Source: VGWB01 sp964614245 (GTDB taxonomy: Bacteria > Bacteroidota > Ignavibacteria > UBA10030). Taken from it: a stretch of DNA of 21,125 nucleotides. The notes below the pieces were generated by a model. The model saw nothing but the letters and a program-made list of their open reading frames with translations. It searched no databases and was not told the DNA's origin. The stretch lies in NCBI GenBank assembly GCA_964614245.1, contig CAZTKU010000029.1, forward strand, positions 1 to 21,125. Direction: 5' to 3'. The position numbers and the translations under genes were made by a program. Shown piece by piece: positions 7,167-14,064 of this stretch; positions within the stretch are counted from its first letter, which is position 1, and each line of letters starts with the position of its first letter.

Positions 7167-9341
7167 ATGAAACAGGTTACTCAACATAACAAAACGGGTG
7201 AGGTTCGTGTCGAGCAGGTGCCCCTTCCCGCCCTGAAGGCGGGATACCTTTTGGTGAAGACCCGCTATTCCGTCATCAGTGCGGGTACGGAAAAGGCCTC
7301 CATCGCTCAACGCAAATCGTCGCTCCTCCAAAAGGCCAGAGCGCATCCTGAATTGGTGCTGAGGGTCCTCGAGCAGGTGAAACAGTACGGCCTCCTCGCG
7401 ACCTATCGCAGGGTGAACGCCAGGCTCGAAACGAGCGCGCCAATTGGTTATAGCACGTCAGGCGTCGTTGTTGCGGTGGGGGATGGGATAGGCGGGTTCA
7501 AGCCCGGTGATCGTGTTGCGTGTGCGGGTGGTGGGTATGCCAGTCACGCTGAATTTGTGCTCATCCCAAAGAATCTGTGCGCGAAGGTTCCGAAAGGCGT
7601 TGGTCTGGACCAGGCGGCGTACACGACCCTCGGTGCAATTGCGCTTCAGGGTGTCCGGCAAGCCGAACCGACTCTCGGGGAAGTCATCGTTGTCCTCGGA
7701 CTCGGTCTGGTTGGGCAATTGACGGTCCAACTCCTCAAGGCCAACGGCTGTGCAGTTGTTGGAATTGATCTTGATCCCGCCGCAGTGAAGCTGGCGAGAG
7801 AATGTGGAGCAGATGTGGCTCTCCACAGAACGAGCAGTGATGTGAAGAACGTTGTCCGCGCGGTCACGAAAGGCAATGGTGCCGATGCGGTGATCATCAC
7901 CGCTGCCACGCCGAGCAGCGATCCCGTCGAGCTTGCCGGTGAGTTGTGCCGTGACAAGGGCCGCATTGTCCTTGTCGGCGATGTCGGCATCCGGCTTCCG
8001 CGCGCACCGTACTTCATGAAGGAGCTCGATTTCAGACTCTCACGTTCGTACGGACCTGGTCGCTATGATGTCGAGTACGAAGAGCGAGGTCACGACTATC
8101 CGTTCGGTTTTGTGCGTTGGACGGAGAAACGAAACCTGGAAGAATTCCTCCGCCTGTTGTCGACGAACGCTGTCGATGTGAAGAAGCTGACCACCCATCG
8201 CTTCACCATCGACGAGGCGGCGTCGGCCTATGCGCTCATTACGGAAGGCAAGTCGAAAAAAAGGAAACACTATATCGGGATTGAGCTGGATTATGGGGAT
8301 GAAGTAGCGGCAGGCGTCGGATCTCTGCAGCGGACGGTCGAGGTCTCCGGTGCTGAGGCCATCAAAGGTCCTGCTGCTCTGCAAATAGGCTTCCTGGGGG
8401 CGGGCAGCTTCGCGCAGGGATTTCTGCTTCCTCACGTTCAACATGCCAGTGGAGTCTCGCTTGTCGGAGTTTGCACCGGCAACGGTTTGAATGCCAAAAA
8501 TGCGGCTCGCAACTTCGGATTCCAGTTTGCGACGACGGATCCAGAAGAGATTCTGGCAAATGACTCCATCAGCACAGTCTTCATCGCTTCGCGGCACAAC
8601 CTGCACGCTCGATACACTATGGAAGCCTTGAAGGCGGCTAAGCACGTCTTTGTGGAAAAACCCCTTGCCCTTAACATGGACGAGTTGAAAGGGATCCAGA
8701 AGGCATACAAATCGACAATCTTGATGGTTGGTTTCAATAGGCGTTTTGCTCCTCATGTTCTGCACGTCAAGCGTTTCTTTGAGAACGCGGCTGGCCCTTA
8801 TGTTCTCCACTATCGCGTCAATGCCGGATTCGTTCCGAAGACGCACTGGACACGCGATCCGGTTGAAGGGGGAGGAAGAATCCTTGGTGAGGTCTGCCAT
8901 TTCGTCGACTTGATGCAATTCATCACCGGTTCAGCACCGGCGAAGATCTATGCTGAGGCCCTTTTAGCCGGTGGCAGCGCTTCGCCGGACGACGACTCTG
9001 TAGCCGTCACGCTTAAGTTTCACGATGGCTCCGTCGGAACGATCACGTATCTTGCCAACGGAGATCCCGCGATGCCGAAGGAACGGGTCGAGATCTCCTC
9101 TACAGGGCGGAGTGCAGTCATCGACAATTTTCAGTATCTGACCTTGTATCAGCAAGGTAAAAAACGCTCCTTCAAACTCGGCGCCATCGATAAGGGTCAT
9201 CGCGATGAAGTTCGAGCGTTTCTTCAAGCGATTCAGCAGGGATCGGCGTCACCTATCTCCTTTGAGAGCCTGGTGGCGACAACGCTCGCAACGTTCAAAA
9301 TCGTCGAATCACTTCAAGTGGGAGTTCCTGTCGGCCTGTGA
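7167..9341 (+). CDS. Two-domain oxidoreductase: MDR alcohol-dehydrogenase-like plus Gfo/Idh/MocA domain
   Basis: The 724-residue protein joins two NAD(P)-binding enzymes. Residues 1 to about 370 form a medium-chain dehydrogenase with nucleotide motif GLGLVG (178-183). The usual catalytic-zinc Cys and the GHE motif are replaced (YSVISAGTE, PIGYSTSG), and the four-cysteine structural zinc lobe is absent. Residues from about 404 form a Gfo/Idh/MocA domain: FLGAGSFAQ (409-417), FVEKPLAL with E497-K498-P499, and GEVCHFVDL with H578 as the likely catalytic histidine. This fused architecture is a known family, often beside surface-polysaccharide or heparinase-like genes and presumed to oxidise sugars or sugar nucleotides. 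Here no such genes adjoin; neighbours are a membrane lipid-handling protein and a beta-barrel. The stop overlaps the next GTG start as GTGA. The substrate is unknown. Confidence 0.9.
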   Translation: MKQVTQHNKTGEVRVEQVPLPALKAGYLLVKTRYSVISAGTEKASIAQRKSSLLQKARAHPELVLRVLEQVKQYGLLATYRRVNARLETSAPIGYSTSGVVVAVGDGIGGFKPGDRVACAGGGYASHAEFVLIPKNLCAKVPKGVGLDQAAYTTLGAIALQGVRQAEPTLGEVIVVLGLGLVGQLTVQLLKANGCAVVGIDLDPAAVKLARECGADVALHRTSSDVKNVVRAVTKGNGADAVIITAATPSSDPVELAGELCRDKGRIVLVGDVGIRLPRAPYFMKELDFRLSRSYGPGRYDVEYEERGHDYPFGFVRWTEKRNLEEFLRLLSTNAVDVKKLTTHRFTIDEAASAYALITEGKSKKRKHYIGIELDYGDEVAAGVGSLQRTVEVSGAEAIKGPAALQIGFLGAGSFAQGFLLPHVQHASGVSLVGVCTGNGLNAKNAARNFGFQFATTDPEEILANDSISTVFIASRHNLHARYTMEALKAAKHVFVEKPLALNMDELKGIQKAYKSTILMVGFNRRFAPHVLHVKRFFENAAGPYVLHYRVNAGFVPKTHWTRDPVEGGGRILGEVCHFVDLMQFITGSAPAKIYAEALLAGGSASPDDDSVAVTLKFHDGSVGTITYLANGDPAMPKERVEISSTGRSAVIDNFQYLTLYQQGKKRSFKLGAIDKGHRDEVRAFLQAIQQGSASPISFESLVATTLATFKIVESLQVGVPVGL

Positions 9342-10039
9342 AAACTTCTACGTGGATTCGATTGCTCGCAGGTCTGCTTCTGCTGTTTCCGATCGGTGTT
9401 CAAGCCCAATCTGCCGGTTCGCAGAATGCAAAGCGCTTCTTCGCTATCACCGCCGGGATGGGCGTTGGTGCTCATTCAGCCCCATCGATCGTCGACTACA
9501 TCAACGCCTTTGTGCAGCCGCGTGTGGAGCAGAGGCTCGATGAATTCACCTCTGCCGTGGAATTCTTCCTCGTGCCCGAGCTGCAGATCGCCGAGGAGTG
9601 GAGTGTGGGGATCGAGTACAGCCTTCTTCTGAAATCGTACTCACTCGACGACCGTTCTGGGTACCTCCGGTCTGACATCTCTTATCAAGTGCACATGCCC
9701 ACGGTGCTCGTTCAGTACCTTATCTTCGGCGAGGGATACAGATTGAAGGTAGGAGGAGGAGTGGGCTACCACCTTGCGAGATTCAACCAGAGCTTCCCTG
9801 CGTACGGAAGTGAAGAGACATTTCGTACTGAAGGGCTGGGCGTGAAGCTGAGCGCCGTGGGGAACACGAAATTCGACGAGACTTTTTACGGAAGTATCGG
9901 TGTTGACCTGCGATGGGATTTTCTCGGCTCGTTGAAGCGGGGGGATAGAAGCGAGGTGACTGAGCGAATCGCAGGCACTGTCCCGAGAATGAACTTCTTT
10001 ACTGTCGGGCTAAAATTCGGTGTCATGTTTCAACTCTAG
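9338..10039 (+). CDS. Small outer-membrane beta-barrel protein, function unknown
   Basis: This 233-residue protein starts with GTG overlapping the preceding stop (GTGA, 9338-9341). A clear signal peptide (WIRLLAGLLLLFPIGVQAQ, cleavage probably after AQA/AQS near residue 24) is followed by a body of alternating strands rich in Gly, Tyr and Phe: SVGIEYSLLLKSYSL, VHMPTVLVQYLIFG, LKVGGGVGYHLARF, TFYGSIGVDLRWDF. It ends in FFTVGLKFGVMFQL, like a closing barrel strand. I recognise no named family. It could be a small 8-10 strand barrel of the OmpA/OmpW type. The coupling to the oxidoreductase suggests co-expression but gives no function. Confidence 0.75.
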   Translation: MKTSTWIRLLAGLLLLFPIGVQAQSAGSQNAKRFFAITAGMGVGAHSAPSIVDYINAFVQPRVEQRLDEFTSAVEFFLVPELQIAEEWSVGIEYSLLLKSYSLDDRSGYLRSDISYQVHMPTVLVQYLIFGEGYRLKVGGGVGYHLARFNQSFPAYGSEETFRTEGLGVKLSAVGNTKFDETFYGSIGVDLRWDFLGSLKRGDRSEVTERIAGTVPRMNFFTVGLKFGVMFQL

Positions 10040-10040
10040 C

Positions 10041-10046
10041 GGAAGG
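10041..10046 (+). promoter_or_regulatory. Ribosome binding site of uppP
   Basis: GGAAGG lies 8 bases before the ATG at 10055. It stands out because many neighbouring starts lack a recognisable site. Confidence 0.55.
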
Positions 10047-10054
10047 CACTCTGC

Positions 10055-10864
10055 ATGTCCACGGTCCAGGCGATCATCCTCGGTCTCATTCAAGGTCTTA
10101 CGGAATTCCTCCCGGTGAGTAGCTCCGGGCATCTCGTGCTGGGCCAGCACCTCCTCGGGGTACAAGACCCGGAGGTTCTCTCGTTTGATATCTACGTGCA
10201 TCTCGGAACGTTGGTCTCCGTGTGCGTGATTTTCTGGAGGGACGTTCTGGAGATTGTTCGCTCAACATGGAGAGCTTTGATCTCGATGAAGTTGAGGGAA
10301 TCATACAATACCGTGGAGCACTTTCGCCTCGGCGTGGCGATCGTGTTCGGTTCAGTGCCGGCTGCTTTCGTTGGTCTGCAGTATCGTGATCAGATCGAAG
10401 CTGCCTTCACGGATCCCAAACTCGTTGCGGTCAATCTTGTCATCACGGGATTGATATTGTTCCTCACTCGGTTGCCCCGGCCTTCTGAGGGGAAAAAAAT
10501 GGGGATCGTGTCGGGATTCATCATCGGGATAGCACAAGCTGTCGCCATCCTCCCCGGGATCTCACGGTCCGGCTCAACCATGAGCACAGCATTGTATCTG
10601 AAATTCTCGCCTGTCCTTTCGGCGCGGTTCTCGTTCCTGCTCTCCATTCCCGTCATCGCCGGCGCTGCTCTTCTCGACGCAAAGAACGTCATTCGGCACG
10701 GTATGGAAGTCGGTTTTGCACCTGTTGCGCTGGGGACTGTCTGTGCAGCCATCACCGGCTACATCGCCATCAAGATACTGTTGAGGATCATGGAACGGGG
10801 GAAGTTCAGTTGGTTTGCATTCTACTGTCTCGCTGTTGGAATCGCCGGAATTCTGTTCATTTGA
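10055..10864 (+). CDS. uppP: Undecaprenyl-diphosphate phosphatase (BacA/UppP)
   Basis: This 269-residue integral membrane enzyme removes a phosphate from undecaprenyl pyrophosphate so the carrier lipid can be reused for peptidoglycan and polysaccharide synthesis; overexpression confers bacitracin resistance in other bacteria. Both family signatures are present: GLTEFLPVSSSGHL (14-27, with E17 and H26) and PGISRSGST (167-175, with R171). The hydrophobic profile and length fit BacA proteins. The gene ends 11 bases before the cyclophilin lipoprotein start at 10876. Confidence 0.97.
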   Translation: MSTVQAIILGLIQGLTEFLPVSSSGHLVLGQHLLGVQDPEVLSFDIYVHLGTLVSVCVIFWRDVLEIVRSTWRALISMKLRESYNTVEHFRLGVAIVFGSVPAAFVGLQYRDQIEAAFTDPKLVAVNLVITGLILFLTRLPRPSEGKKMGIVSGFIIGIAQAVAILPGISRSGSTMSTALYLKFSPVLSARFSFLLSIPVIAGAALLDAKNVIRHGMEVGFAPVALGTVCAAITGYIAIKILLRIMERGKFSWFAFYCLAVGIAGILFI

Positions 10865-10875
10865 TTGGCGAAGCT

Positions 10876-11442
10876 ATGACCCGAATGATCTGTTCCGTAT
10901 CTGCCGCGTTACTCATTTTGGTGCTCACTGGCTGTCAAAGGAAGACTATGATCGCAGAAATCGAAACGAGCAAAGGGATGATGGAGGTCGAGCTGTATCA
11001 CGCTGACGCTCCCAAGACTGTCGAGAATTTCGTCGGACTCGCCGAGCAGGGGTACTACAATGACCTTATCTTCCATCGCATCGCGAAGGGATTCGTCATT
11101 CAAACCGGTGATTCAACTGGGACGGGCGCGGGTGGCAAGAGTGTCTACGGCAGAGAATTTGCCGATGAGCTCGATCCCAACAGCCCGTCGTATCAGACCG
11201 GTTACACGCGCGGCGTGATGGCCATGGCGAACCGCGGGCCGAATACCAATCTCAGCCAATTCTTCATTGTTCTCCAGGACGCGCCCTGGCTGCAGAAGAA
11301 CTACACGATTTTCGGGAAGGTCGTCAAGGGGATGGAGACGGTCGACTCCATTGCAGCCGTCGAAATCACACCGCAGATGGGCCCGACCGACGGCAGGCCC
11401 AAAACCGATGTTGTGTTGAAGAAGGTGAGAATCCTGAAATAG
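10876..11442 (+). CDS. Lipoprotein peptidyl-prolyl cis-trans isomerase, cyclophilin type
   Basis: This 188-residue protein starts at ATG 10876, chosen because it yields a proper lipoprotein signal: hydrophobic ICSVSAALLILVLTGC with lipobox LTGC and lipidated C20. The frame extends upstream to 10810, but that would overlap uppP and bury the signal. The mature part is a compact bacterial cyclophilin with IFHRIAKGFVIQTGD (catalytic R68, Q76), the GVMAMANRGPNTNLSQFFIVL core, W139 in APWLQKNYTIFG and a closing KKVRILK. It likely helps fold envelope proteins, anchored in the inner or outer membrane. The residue after the lipidated Cys is Gln rather than Asp, but sorting rules in this group are uncertain. 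Confidence 0.93.
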   Translation: MTRMICSVSAALLILVLTGCQRKTMIAEIETSKGMMEVELYHADAPKTVENFVGLAEQGYYNDLIFHRIAKGFVIQTGDSTGTGAGGKSVYGREFADELDPNSPSYQTGYTRGVMAMANRGPNTNLSQFFIVLQDAPWLQKNYTIFGKVVKGMETVDSIAAVEITPQMGPTDGRPKTDVVLKKVRILK

Positions 11443-11495
11443 AACAGTGGTCGTTGAACCATCGGGTCACGGTCGACTGTGACGTATGCGTTCCA

Positions 11496-11551
11496 ATGAA
11501 TTGATGACTCGACGGCTCAATGAGCCGATGACTCAATGGCTCGATGATCAA
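11496..11551. repeat. Seven tandem degenerate octamers upstream of holA
   Basis: Read in steps of eight from 11496, the units are ATGAATTG, ATGACTCG, ACGGCTCA, ATGAGCCG, ATGACTCA, ATGGCTCG and ATGATCAA, with consensus close to ATGRCTCR. The array fills the end of the 117-base gap between the cyclophilin gene and holA and stops 8 bases before the holA ATG. A perfect 6+1+6 palindrome (GGCTCA-A-TGAGCC, 11514-11526) falls inside. A short stem GTCAC/GTGAC (11466-11483) lies just upstream. No ribosome binding site is visible between array and start. Confidence 0.7.
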
Positions 11552-11559
11552 ACTTCGTT

Positions 11560-12585
11560 ATGACTTACGCTGAATTCCAGACGGTTCTTCGCTCCAAGCA
11601 ATTCGGTCCGATCTATCTCTTTTACGGGGATGAAGACTTTCTCATCGACGAATGTGTGCGGGCAATCATCGAGAGTGTGCTCGATCCAAGTGAGCGGGAA
11701 TTCAACCTCGACGTCATGGACGGGAGCTGGGTGGACGTGAAGGATGTCGTTTCGCACGCTTCCTCTTTTCCTATGGTTGGCAAGCGAAGAGTGGTGGTGG
11801 TGAAAGAATTCGAAAAACTTGTTGGCACGGATGCAGCGAAGGAGATCCTTGGAGCATACGTCGAACGGCCCCTTGATTCGACATGTCTTGTCCTTGTGTC
11901 TCTTGAGCCCGACTTTCGCCGCAAGCCTTTCACCGATCTCAAGAAGCGCGCGGCGCTCGTTGAATGTAAAACGGTGTACGACAGCCAGGTTCCAGCATGG
12001 ATCGCCGAGCGGGTTCGGCGTCAAGGCAAGGAAGCAAACGCAGAGGCATGCCGGTTGATCCACGCGTATGTGGGCACTTCCCTCCGATCCCTTCAAAATG
12101 AAATCGACAAGCTTTTTATCTTTGTGGGAGAGCGCAAGCAGATCACGCCGGACGATGTCGCCACGGTGGTTGGCGCGACGAAGGGCTACACGATCTTCGA
12201 GCTCCAGAACGCCATTGGACGCAAGGACACGAAAGAGGCAATGAAGATCCTCGAGCGGATGCTCGAATCAGGTCAATCACCACAAATGATCATCGTGATG
12301 TTGACGCGCTTCTTCAACCAGCTCTGGAAGCTCTCGGATCTCAAGCTGCGCCGCATGCCGGAATCGGAGATCGTCCGGGAGGTCGGCATCGCGCCCTATT
12401 TCGTCCGGCAATACATGGAGTTTCACTCGCACTTCTCAACCGATCAGATTGAACGCAACTTCAAGACTCTCCTCGAAGCGGATACGACACTCAAGACGAC
12501 AAGTCAAGACCCTCACCTGGTGATGGATCTGCTTGTTCTTTCCCTCATCGATCATTCAAACGAACCAGCACGCACCTCATTGTAG
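11560..12585 (+). CDS. holA: DNA polymerase III delta subunit
   Basis: The 341-residue protein matches HolA in length and layout. It is the clamp-loader subunit that pries open the beta sliding clamp during replication. The N-terminal domain shows GPIYLFYGDEDFLIDECVRAI (about 16-36), followed by DVVSHASSFPMVGKRRVVVVKEFEKL. The middle has the family's lid region with SLRSLQNEIDKLFIFVGERKQITPDDV. The C-terminal collar helices include IVMLTRFFNQLWKLSDL and LLEADTTLKTTSQDPHLVMDLLVLSL. It lacks a Walker A motif, as expected for delta. No Shine-Dalgarno precedes the ATG; the octamer array occupies that space. The DUF92 gene starts 3 bases after its stop. Confidence 0.93.
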   Translation: MTYAEFQTVLRSKQFGPIYLFYGDEDFLIDECVRAIIESVLDPSEREFNLDVMDGSWVDVKDVVSHASSFPMVGKRRVVVVKEFEKLVGTDAAKEILGAYVERPLDSTCLVLVSLEPDFRRKPFTDLKKRAALVECKTVYDSQVPAWIAERVRRQGKEANAEACRLIHAYVGTSLRSLQNEIDKLFIFVGERKQITPDDVATVVGATKGYTIFELQNAIGRKDTKEAMKILERMLESGQSPQMIIVMLTRFFNQLWKLSDLKLRRMPESEIVREVGIAPYFVRQYMEFHSHFSTDQIERNFKTLLEADTTLKTTSQDPHLVMDLLVLSLIDHSNEPARTSL

Positions 12586-12588
12586 CGC

Positions 12589-13374
12589 ATGCCTGATCAG
12601 TTTCTGCTCGCCATCGTTTTCGGTCTGATCGTCGCCGCCATATCGTATTTTGCAGGATTCCTCACGCTCAGCGGCTCCCTCGCTACTTTTGCTCTAGCGG
12701 TGGTGGTCTTCGGAATCGGTGGCTGGCAGTGGACTGTGCCCATTTTGACGTTCTTTGTTTCGTCAAGCATTCTCTCGAAGCTCGGCAAGAAAGATAAAGA
12801 TCAGTTTGATGCTCTGTTTGAGAAATCAAGCACCAGGGACTGGGGACAGGTCGCGGCGAACGGGGGAGTGGCAGGAGCGATCGTCGTTCTCTCGGCGCTT
12901 TTTCCGGTCTACGATTTCTACTCATTGTGCCTTGGAGCAATTGCTGCCGTCACTGCCGATACCTGGGGAACGGAAATCGGCTTGCTCTCAAAAGGAAAGA
13001 CTGTGTCGCTCCTGACGATGAAACCTGTTTCGCGAGGGGCGAGTGGCGGAGTATCTGAGGATGGTGTTGTTGGAGGTGTTGCCGGCGCCGCGCTCATCGC
13101 TCTCTCTGGCTACTTCTGGTATCCTGATCTTCTCACGGCATTTGTAGTCGTGCTTGCCGGTGCGTTGGGAAGTGCTCTTGACAGTATCCTCGGTGCTTCC
13201 CTTCAGGGCCAATATCTCTGCGGCATTTGTGGAAAGCCGACTGAGCGAAGAGTGCACTGTGCTCGGCCTGCTCGGAGAACTCGCGGGCTCGCGTGGATGA
13301 ACAATGATATCGTCAACGGCGTATGTGCGGCGGTGGGTGCCGCGGCGGTGTGGCTAGCGGAGATTCTCCGTTAA
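12589..13374 (+). CDS. DUF92 family integral membrane protein
   Basis: This 261-residue membrane protein has about six hydrophobic segments. It carries DUF92 (TIGR00297) signatures: an N-terminal FLTLSGSLATFALAVVVFGIGGW, the AAVTADTWGTEIGLLSK motif, KPVSRGASGGVSEDG, and ALGSALDSILGASLQGQYLC. A cysteine cluster CGIC-x8-HC (C211, C214, H223, C224) precedes the final NNDIVN segment and resembles a small metal site common in the family. Plant VTE6 (phytyl-phosphate kinase) is a distant member, so an isoprenoid-phosphate role is possible but unproven for bacterial members. The gene ends the plus-strand run and faces the restriction module. Confidence 0.85.
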   Translation: MPDQFLLAIVFGLIVAAISYFAGFLTLSGSLATFALAVVVFGIGGWQWTVPILTFFVSSSILSKLGKKDKDQFDALFEKSSTRDWGQVAANGGVAGAIVVLSALFPVYDFYSLCLGAIAAVTADTWGTEIGLLSKGKTVSLLTMKPVSRGASGGVSEDGVVGGVAGAALIALSGYFWYPDLLTAFVVVLAGALGSALDSILGASLQGQYLCGICGKPTERRVHCARPARRTRGLAWMNNDIVNGVCAAVGAAAVWLAEILR

Positions 13375-13397
13375 CCTTTCGAAGGGTCGAAATTTTT
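13374..13397 (+). terminator. Weak hairpin plus T-run after the DUF92 gene
   Basis: A short stem (ACCTTTCGAAGGGT, 13374-13387, with one G-T pair) is followed six bases later by TTTTT at 13393-13397, in the 32-base gap between the convergent DUF92 and endonuclease-candidate genes. The stem is short, so termination is a guess from position and shape. Confidence 0.35.
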
Positions 13398-13406
13398 GGA
13401 AGGTTC

Positions 13407-14045
13407 TCATCGGACAGCCCAGATCACGTCTGCAACGGTCTCCCTTTTCCCCTCGAACTTGAATCGGTGAAGCTTGGACGAATCAAAGTTGTCGAGGTAC
13501 GGCTTGATCAGCGATTCAAGCCAGCCCAATTCTGCTTTCAGTTTCCAGTGCAGTCCATCGGATGCGTAGAGCACAAGGAAGATCCTGTTCTCGAAATGCT
13601 TGCGTCGCTGCTGGCTCTGGTGCGTGTAGAACCACTCAATGAGCTCTCGCGGGTGCTTCTGCCCGAACTCTAGATCGTGGTTGAAGCCCCGTGGATAGGT
13701 CGAGGTCTTGTGGTCGAAGCTGATGTCGCCAATCCTGAAGTCCCTCAGCCGGTCCTTTGCGTCCCGAGCCGCTCGAACGCTTGGGTGAGAGCAGAAGATC
13801 TGTTCGACGCCCTTGGCCGACCAGAAATTGTACCACCGGTTCAGCGCGTACTGAAGGATTTCATTGCCGTGGGGGTCCTCCTTGAATCGCGTCTCGACCT
13901 CTTTCATGAAGGCATCGAAGCTGAAGATATGGTAAATGAAATCCGTCCGCTCGTCCCACTCGTCGTTTTGCTTCTGTCCCCATTCGTAGGGATGCACGTA
14001 GCGCTTCTTGAGTTCAAGTTCGCGGGCTTCGAGTGTCACCTTCAT
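13407..14045 (-). CDS. Putative Type II restriction endonuclease (PD-(D/E)xK-like)
   Basis: This 212-residue soluble protein has no signal and no membrane segment. I do not recognise the exact family. A PD-(D/E)xK-like core can be proposed: acidic E81 in a helix (SAKGVEQIFCSHPSVRAA), D102 at the start of a strand (RDFRIGDISF), and D111-x-K113 in FDHKTSTYPRGF. A basic, aromatic stretch follows (KHPRELIEWFYTHQSQQRRKH), then a hydrophobic strand RIFLVLYAS. The gene lies 19 bases downstream of a DNA methyltransferase on the same strand, the usual place for a cognate endonuclease, and the size fits small Type II enzymes. An alternative is another nuclease or accessory factor tied to the methyltransferase. 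Ribosome binding signal is weak. Function is an inference from context plus motif. Confidence 0.6.
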   Translation of the reverse strand: MKVTLEARELELKKRYVHPYEWGQKQNDEWDERTDFIYHIFSFDAFMKEVETRFKEDPHGNEILQYALNRWYNFWSAKGVEQIFCSHPSVRAARDAKDRLRDFRIGDISFDHKTSTYPRGFNHDLEFGQKHPRELIEWFYTHQSQQRRKHFENRIFLVLYASDGLHWKLKAELGWLESLIKPYLDNFDSSKLHRFKFEGKRETVADVIWAVR

Positions 14046-14064
14046 AGCTCGTCAACGGGAGAAG

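Noticed and set aside
10810..10875. Upstream extension of the cyclophilin frame into uppP
   Set aside because: Starting at 10876 gives a complete lipoprotein signal peptide. The extension overlaps uppP and would put charged residues before the signal.
11366..11551. Minus-strand small open frame rich in SHRLIEPSSH-like residues
   Set aside because: It is the translation of the octamer repeat plus the cyclophilin gene's antisense strand, not a gene.
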